Origin: Gemmatimonadota bacterium
GTDB lineage: Bacteria > Gemmatimonadota > Gemmatimonadetes > Palauibacterales > Palauibacteraceae
DNA: 5,218 nt
Direction of reading: 5' to 3'
NCBI GenBank assembly: GCA_029863105.1
Contig: JAOTWC010000125.1
Coordinates: 1 to 5,218 of the forward strand
Below are positions 3,632-5,218 of this stretch, piece after piece. Every line of letters begins with the position of its first letter. Within the stretch, counting starts at the first letter, position 1. The notes under the pieces are model-generated. The model saw only the letters and a program-made list of their open reading frames with translations. It was not told the origin of the DNA and made no database searches. The position numbers were made by a program, and so were the translations under genes.

Positions 3632-5218
3632 CAGCCGATCAAGGCCCGTAGCCGCCCGGCAATCTCGTCCCGCACCGGGATGAGTTCCGGATCACAGTCG
3701 CGCCACAGCTGCATCAGCCGGGAATAGTACTCGATAGCGTCGGCCGTGCGCCCCTGTTCCTCCGCGACCCTCCCCAGGCGCTCGTACAGCAGCGGGCGAT
3801 GGTACGTGTCCCACTGGCTCCACGGCTCGTCCAGCCCGACCAGAAACGCCTCACCCGACGTAGTGTCGCCCATCTCCAGCTCGAGCACGCCGCGCAGAAA
3901 CCGCGCGCGGCTCTGGTCGGCCATGGGCTGATAGCTGACAGCGTGCGGAATCTCAAATGTCATGCTCCGTAATGTTTCGAGCGCACCCGCACGATCGCCT
4001 TCCTGTAGCTGCACCTCAGCTCGCAGGCTCAGCCCGGCATCCGACTTCACGGAACCCATGGCCTCGAATTCGGGCTGCGTGTCCAAGTCTGCCACGAGCG
4101 GCGCGGCGTCCGCAGCCCGACCGAGCTGGATGAGCGCGAGAGCCCGATAGTAGTCCCGCTGGAAGGAGAGGAAGCGGTCCGTGATGTCCTCGTACGGCTG
4201 AAGCCACGCGGTCTGCCTGAGGTCGGAAGGGCTGATCGTGGCGAGCGTCTCGAGAAGTGAATTCAGGCGAGCCGAATCGAGCGGCACGGCGCCGGACGTA
4301 AGGAGAAACGCCTGGTAGATGTCCCATGTGGCGTTGCCCTCCAGATGCCGCCGATCGAGAAACGCTCGGGCCGCCGCGTACTTGCCCCGCACGATCAGAT
4401 GGTTGGGAACGAGCGACAGGAGCAGCGGATCATCCGAAGGTCGTGACTCCAGGAGGTCGGCCGCCCCGAACGGATCGCGGGCAAACCGCCCGACTCCGTG
4501 CACGACATGAAACGTGTAGTACCAGGGGCGATTCTGGAGCTGGCCCTTCACGCGGCGTTGGAAGGCAGTGTCGCCGACCATGTATCCATACAGGGCCCTG
4601 ACTTCGAGTGCCCGCTCGCTGTCGGGAGCATTCCGGGCCAGCACTTCGCCATACTCCTTGAGCCGATCGATCGAATCGTTCAGGGCATAGATCCGGGCCA
4701 GGTGAACGTGCGAGATCGGGTTGAGGGGTTCCAACTCCAGGGCGCGCCTGAACGGCTCGATCGCTTCGTTGATGGATCGGCCACGTCTCGAATTGTCGTG
4801 AAAGTACAGCTCCCCGAGCTGGATCAACGCCTCGACGTCATCGGGATACTGATGTAACAGGGCGCGGAAACCTTGCTCGGCTTCCGTGATCTTGCCGTAC
4901 CGCCGAAGCCGCAACGCAGTCACGAGGGCCCGGTCCCGCTGAGGCAATTCGTCCTTGAACTGAAACGCCCTGTCCGCATCCGTCCGCGCGGTGAACGCAT
5001 CGATCCAGTCCGCCGCGATGCTCTTGCGGTAGTATGCCAGCGCGAACGTACTGTCTTCATCGACAGCCCGGTCGTAGGCGACGGCGGCCTCGCGATACAA
5101 TCCCAGCCTGAGATACTGTTCGCCCGCCAGGAACGCTTTGGCCGCCGGTAATGATGAAGTGGTCAGCGTGGCGAGCGCGTCCAGTCGGTCTCCCTCGGAT
5201 TGCAGCGAACCGGCGAGC
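3631..5218 (-). CDS. C-terminal part of a large TPR protein, probably a regulator (5' partial)
   Basis: The - strand frame is open from the right edge to TGA (3633-3631), giving 528 complete visible residues with no start needed inside the window. The sequence is mostly alpha-helical and carries tetratricopeptide repeats. Clear units lie at visible residues about 32-68 (GEQYLRLGLYREAAVAYDRA), 108-140 (ITEAEQGFRALLHQYPDD), 149-180 (INEAIEPFRRALELEPLNP) and 478-510 (LLYERLGRVAEEQGRTADAI). More degenerate helical repeats lie between them. There are no membrane helices or catalytic motifs in this part. Its opening (DRLDALATLTTSSLPAAKAFL) and end (YYSRLMQLWRDCDPEL) resemble the C-terminal half of proteins common in Gemmatimonadota. 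There, an N-terminal Ser/Thr kinase or DNA-binding domain and a TolB-like domain precede the TPRs. That N-terminal part, if present, lies outside the window. The visible part would serve protein-protein contacts. Confidence is high for a TPR protein and moderate for a regulator. Confidence 0.88.
   Translation of the reverse strand, partial: LAGSLQSEGDRLDALATLTTSSLPAAKAFLAGEQYLRLGLYREAAVAYDRAVDEDSTFALAYYRKSIAADWIDAFTARTDADRAFQFKDELPQRDRALVTALRLRRYGKITEAEQGFRALLHQYPDDVEALIQLGELYFHDNSRRGRSINEAIEPFRRALELEPLNPISHVHLARIYALNDSIDRLKEYGEVLARNAPDSERALEVRALYGYMVGDTAFQRRVKGQLQNRPWYYTFHVVHGVGRFARDPFGAADLLESRPSDDPLLLSLVPNHLIVRGKYAAARAFLDRRHLEGNATWDIYQAFLLTSGAVPLDSARLNSLLETLATISPSDLRQTAWLQPYEDITDRFLSFQRDYYRALALIQLGRAADAAPLVADLDTQPEFEAMGSVKSDAGLSLRAEVQLQEGDRAGALETLRSMTFEIPHAVSYQPMADQSRARFLRGVLELEMGDTTSGEAFLVGLDEPWSQWDTYHRPLLYERLGRVAEEQGRTADAIEYYSRLMQLWRDCDPELIPVRDEIAGRLRALIG

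Noticed and set aside
3631..5100. A separate 489-codon gene starting at TTG (5100-5098)
   Set aside because: The same frame continues upstream without a stop to the window edge, with TPR-like sequence (AFLAGEQYLRLG) that completes the first repeat. The TTG is an internal Leu codon.
1..5218. CRISPR array, tRNA/rRNA, insertion sequence, toxin-antitoxin or defence genes
   Set aside because: No regularly spaced repeats, cloverleaf-like sequence, transposase motifs or terminal inverted repeats were seen on either strand; all sizeable frames are explained by the listed genes.

Overview
The window is GC-rich (roughly 60-65% by eye) bacterial chromosome, densely packed with genes that have strong G/C bias at third codon positions. 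The best guess for the source is Gemmatimonadota or a neighbouring phylum. That rests mainly on the TPR protein at the right edge, whose C-terminus and TPR pattern (SLPAAKAFL, EDSTFALAYYRK, LMQLWRDCDPEL) look like the large TPR regulators common in that phylum, and secondarily on the acyltransferase with a three-helix C-terminal membrane region. This assignment is from memory of the families, not from a search.

Layout from left to right. (1) The last 45 codons of an unidentified + strand gene end at 139. (2) A convergent - strand gene (146-586) encodes a methionine-rich four-helix membrane protein. It is separated by 113 bp from (3) a - strand PlsC-domain acyltransferase (700-2067). (4) A 63-bp divergent spacer carries the ribosome binding sites of both flanking genes and an inverted repeat. 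(5) A + strand two-gene operon follows: a YdfG-like short-chain dehydrogenase (2131-2907), overlapping by one base (TGATG) with a CDP-alcohol phosphatidyltransferase (2907-3617). (6) A convergent - strand TPR protein (3631 to the right edge) has its start outside the window.

Functionally, the centre looks like a small membrane-lipid locus. The acyltransferase would acylate glycerol-3-phosphate or lysophosphatidate. The CDP-alcohol phosphatidyltransferase would attach a polar head group to a CDP-activated lipid, or the reverse type of reaction. The NADP(H)-type dehydrogenase is translationally coupled to the transferase and may act on a small hydroxy-acid or on a head-group precursor. The substrates of all three are inferred, not shown.

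No RNA genes, mobile elements, CRISPR arrays, frameshifted genes or clear signs of recent transfer were seen. No gene-free stretch exceeds 113 bp. The window looks mostly ordinary. The points most worth checking are the dehydrogenase-transferase coupling, the Met-rich membrane protein with a dyad just upstream of its ribosome binding site, and the inverted repeats that sit between convergent stop codons at both convergent junctions.
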